Positions 63,892 to 64,000 of a DNA stretch of 64,000 nt are shown piece by piece. The translations under genes were made by a program, and so were the position numbers. Each line of letters begins with the position of its first letter. Positions within the stretch are counted from its first letter, which is position 1. Source of the stretch: Candidatus Heimdallarchaeota archaeon (GTDB taxonomy: Archaea; Asgardarchaeota; Heimdallarchaeia; Hodarchaeales; Hodarchaeaceae). Location of the stretch: assembly GCA_011364965.1 (NCBI GenBank), contig RDOB01000004.1, positions 262,036 through 326,035 of the forward strand, read 5' to 3'. The notes beneath the pieces were generated by a model. The model did no database searches and was not told the origin of the DNA. It worked only from the letters and a program-made list of their open reading frames with translations.

Positions 63892-64000
63892 CTATTCCTT
63901 GGTTACCTTTTGAGCAGGGCCCATTGTAGTTTTAACATGAAGAGATCTGATATGAGCTGCTCCTTTGGGTAGTTTTCCTGTTATCACCTGTAGAATAGCT
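63892..64000 (-). CDS. rpl1: Ribosomal protein uL1, C-terminal end
   Basis: Only the last 35 codons are in the window. They read as the archaeal L1 C-terminus: [25 protein letters not shown], where the KTTMGP box is characteristic. It lies 11 bp before L39e. In most archaea L1 belongs to an L11-L1-L10-L12 operon; here it heads or joins the L39e cluster on the strand opposite to uL10. Confidence 0.82.
   Translation of the reverse strand, partial: AILQVITGKLPKGAAHIRSLHVKTTMGPAQKVTKE

Overview
This is an AT-rich archaeal chromosome segment, with eukaryote-like information-processing genes throughout: archaeal RNA polymerase subunits, Spt5, Orc1/Cdc6, the small subunit of DNA polymerase D, eIF6, L31e, L39e, LX, L21e, SecE, prefoldin, SRP54/FtsY and STT3. 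Polymerase D argues against a classical Crenarchaeote. RpoB is one unsplit chain and a mutS-mutL operon is present. An Asgard archaeon or another deep lineage fits, but no gene here settles the phylum. Many genes start with TTG or GTG behind GGAG/GGTGAG-type ribosome binding sites.

Layout. 0-12.7 kb: the end of a secreted protein, a tRNA methylthiotransferase, a ribbon-helix-helix protein, PRPP synthase, two MFS exporters, an SDR, SRP54, and T-loop modification genes (TrmY, Pus10) next to L21e and Rpo4; five intron-bearing tRNAs lie at 0.6 and 5.5-6.3 kb and tRNA-Pro at 12.6 kb. 12.8-25 kb: HD and DHH proteins, a coiled-coil/SWIM pair, a lone A-ATPase subunit A, archaetidylserine decarboxylase and synthase, an Lrp-like regulator, adenosylhomocysteinase, TruA, Nog1, NMN adenylyltransferase with a RuvC-like partner, and a RecA-fold protein. 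25-30 kb: mutS-mutL, with mutL frameshifted near its 3' end. 30.06-32.2 kb: an apparent small integrated element, flanked by a copied 5' end of tRNA-Ser, carrying one unrecognised 608-residue gene. 32.5-35 kb: a MoxR/VWA pair and a phosphodiesterase. 35.3-44 kb: an accessory stretch with surface proteins, paired small winged-helix regulators, a DMT exporter, long gene-poor gaps and five copies of a 14-bp motif. 44-49.5 kb: Orc1/Cdc6, DP1 and STT3, with a possible origin. 49.5-55.4 kb: small conserved proteins, ValRS, an APH-fold kinase and a DUF92 membrane protein. 55.7-64 kb: rpoB-secE-spt5-uL10 convergent with uL1-L39e-L31e-eIF6-LX-prefoldin-ftsY.

The most distinctive features are the tRNA genes. 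Six of eight are interrupted, by eleven introns in all: four at canonical 37/38, four at 59/60 in the T-loop, two in the D-loop and one in the variable loop. All four T-loop introns fit one bulge-helix-bulge model in which T-loop bases TTCA pair with TGAA (or TGAG) near the intron 3' end. The split tRNA-Leu/tRNA-Ser tandem, the 14-bp motif family, the mutL frameshift and the altered phosphoesterase motif of DP1 also merit checking.
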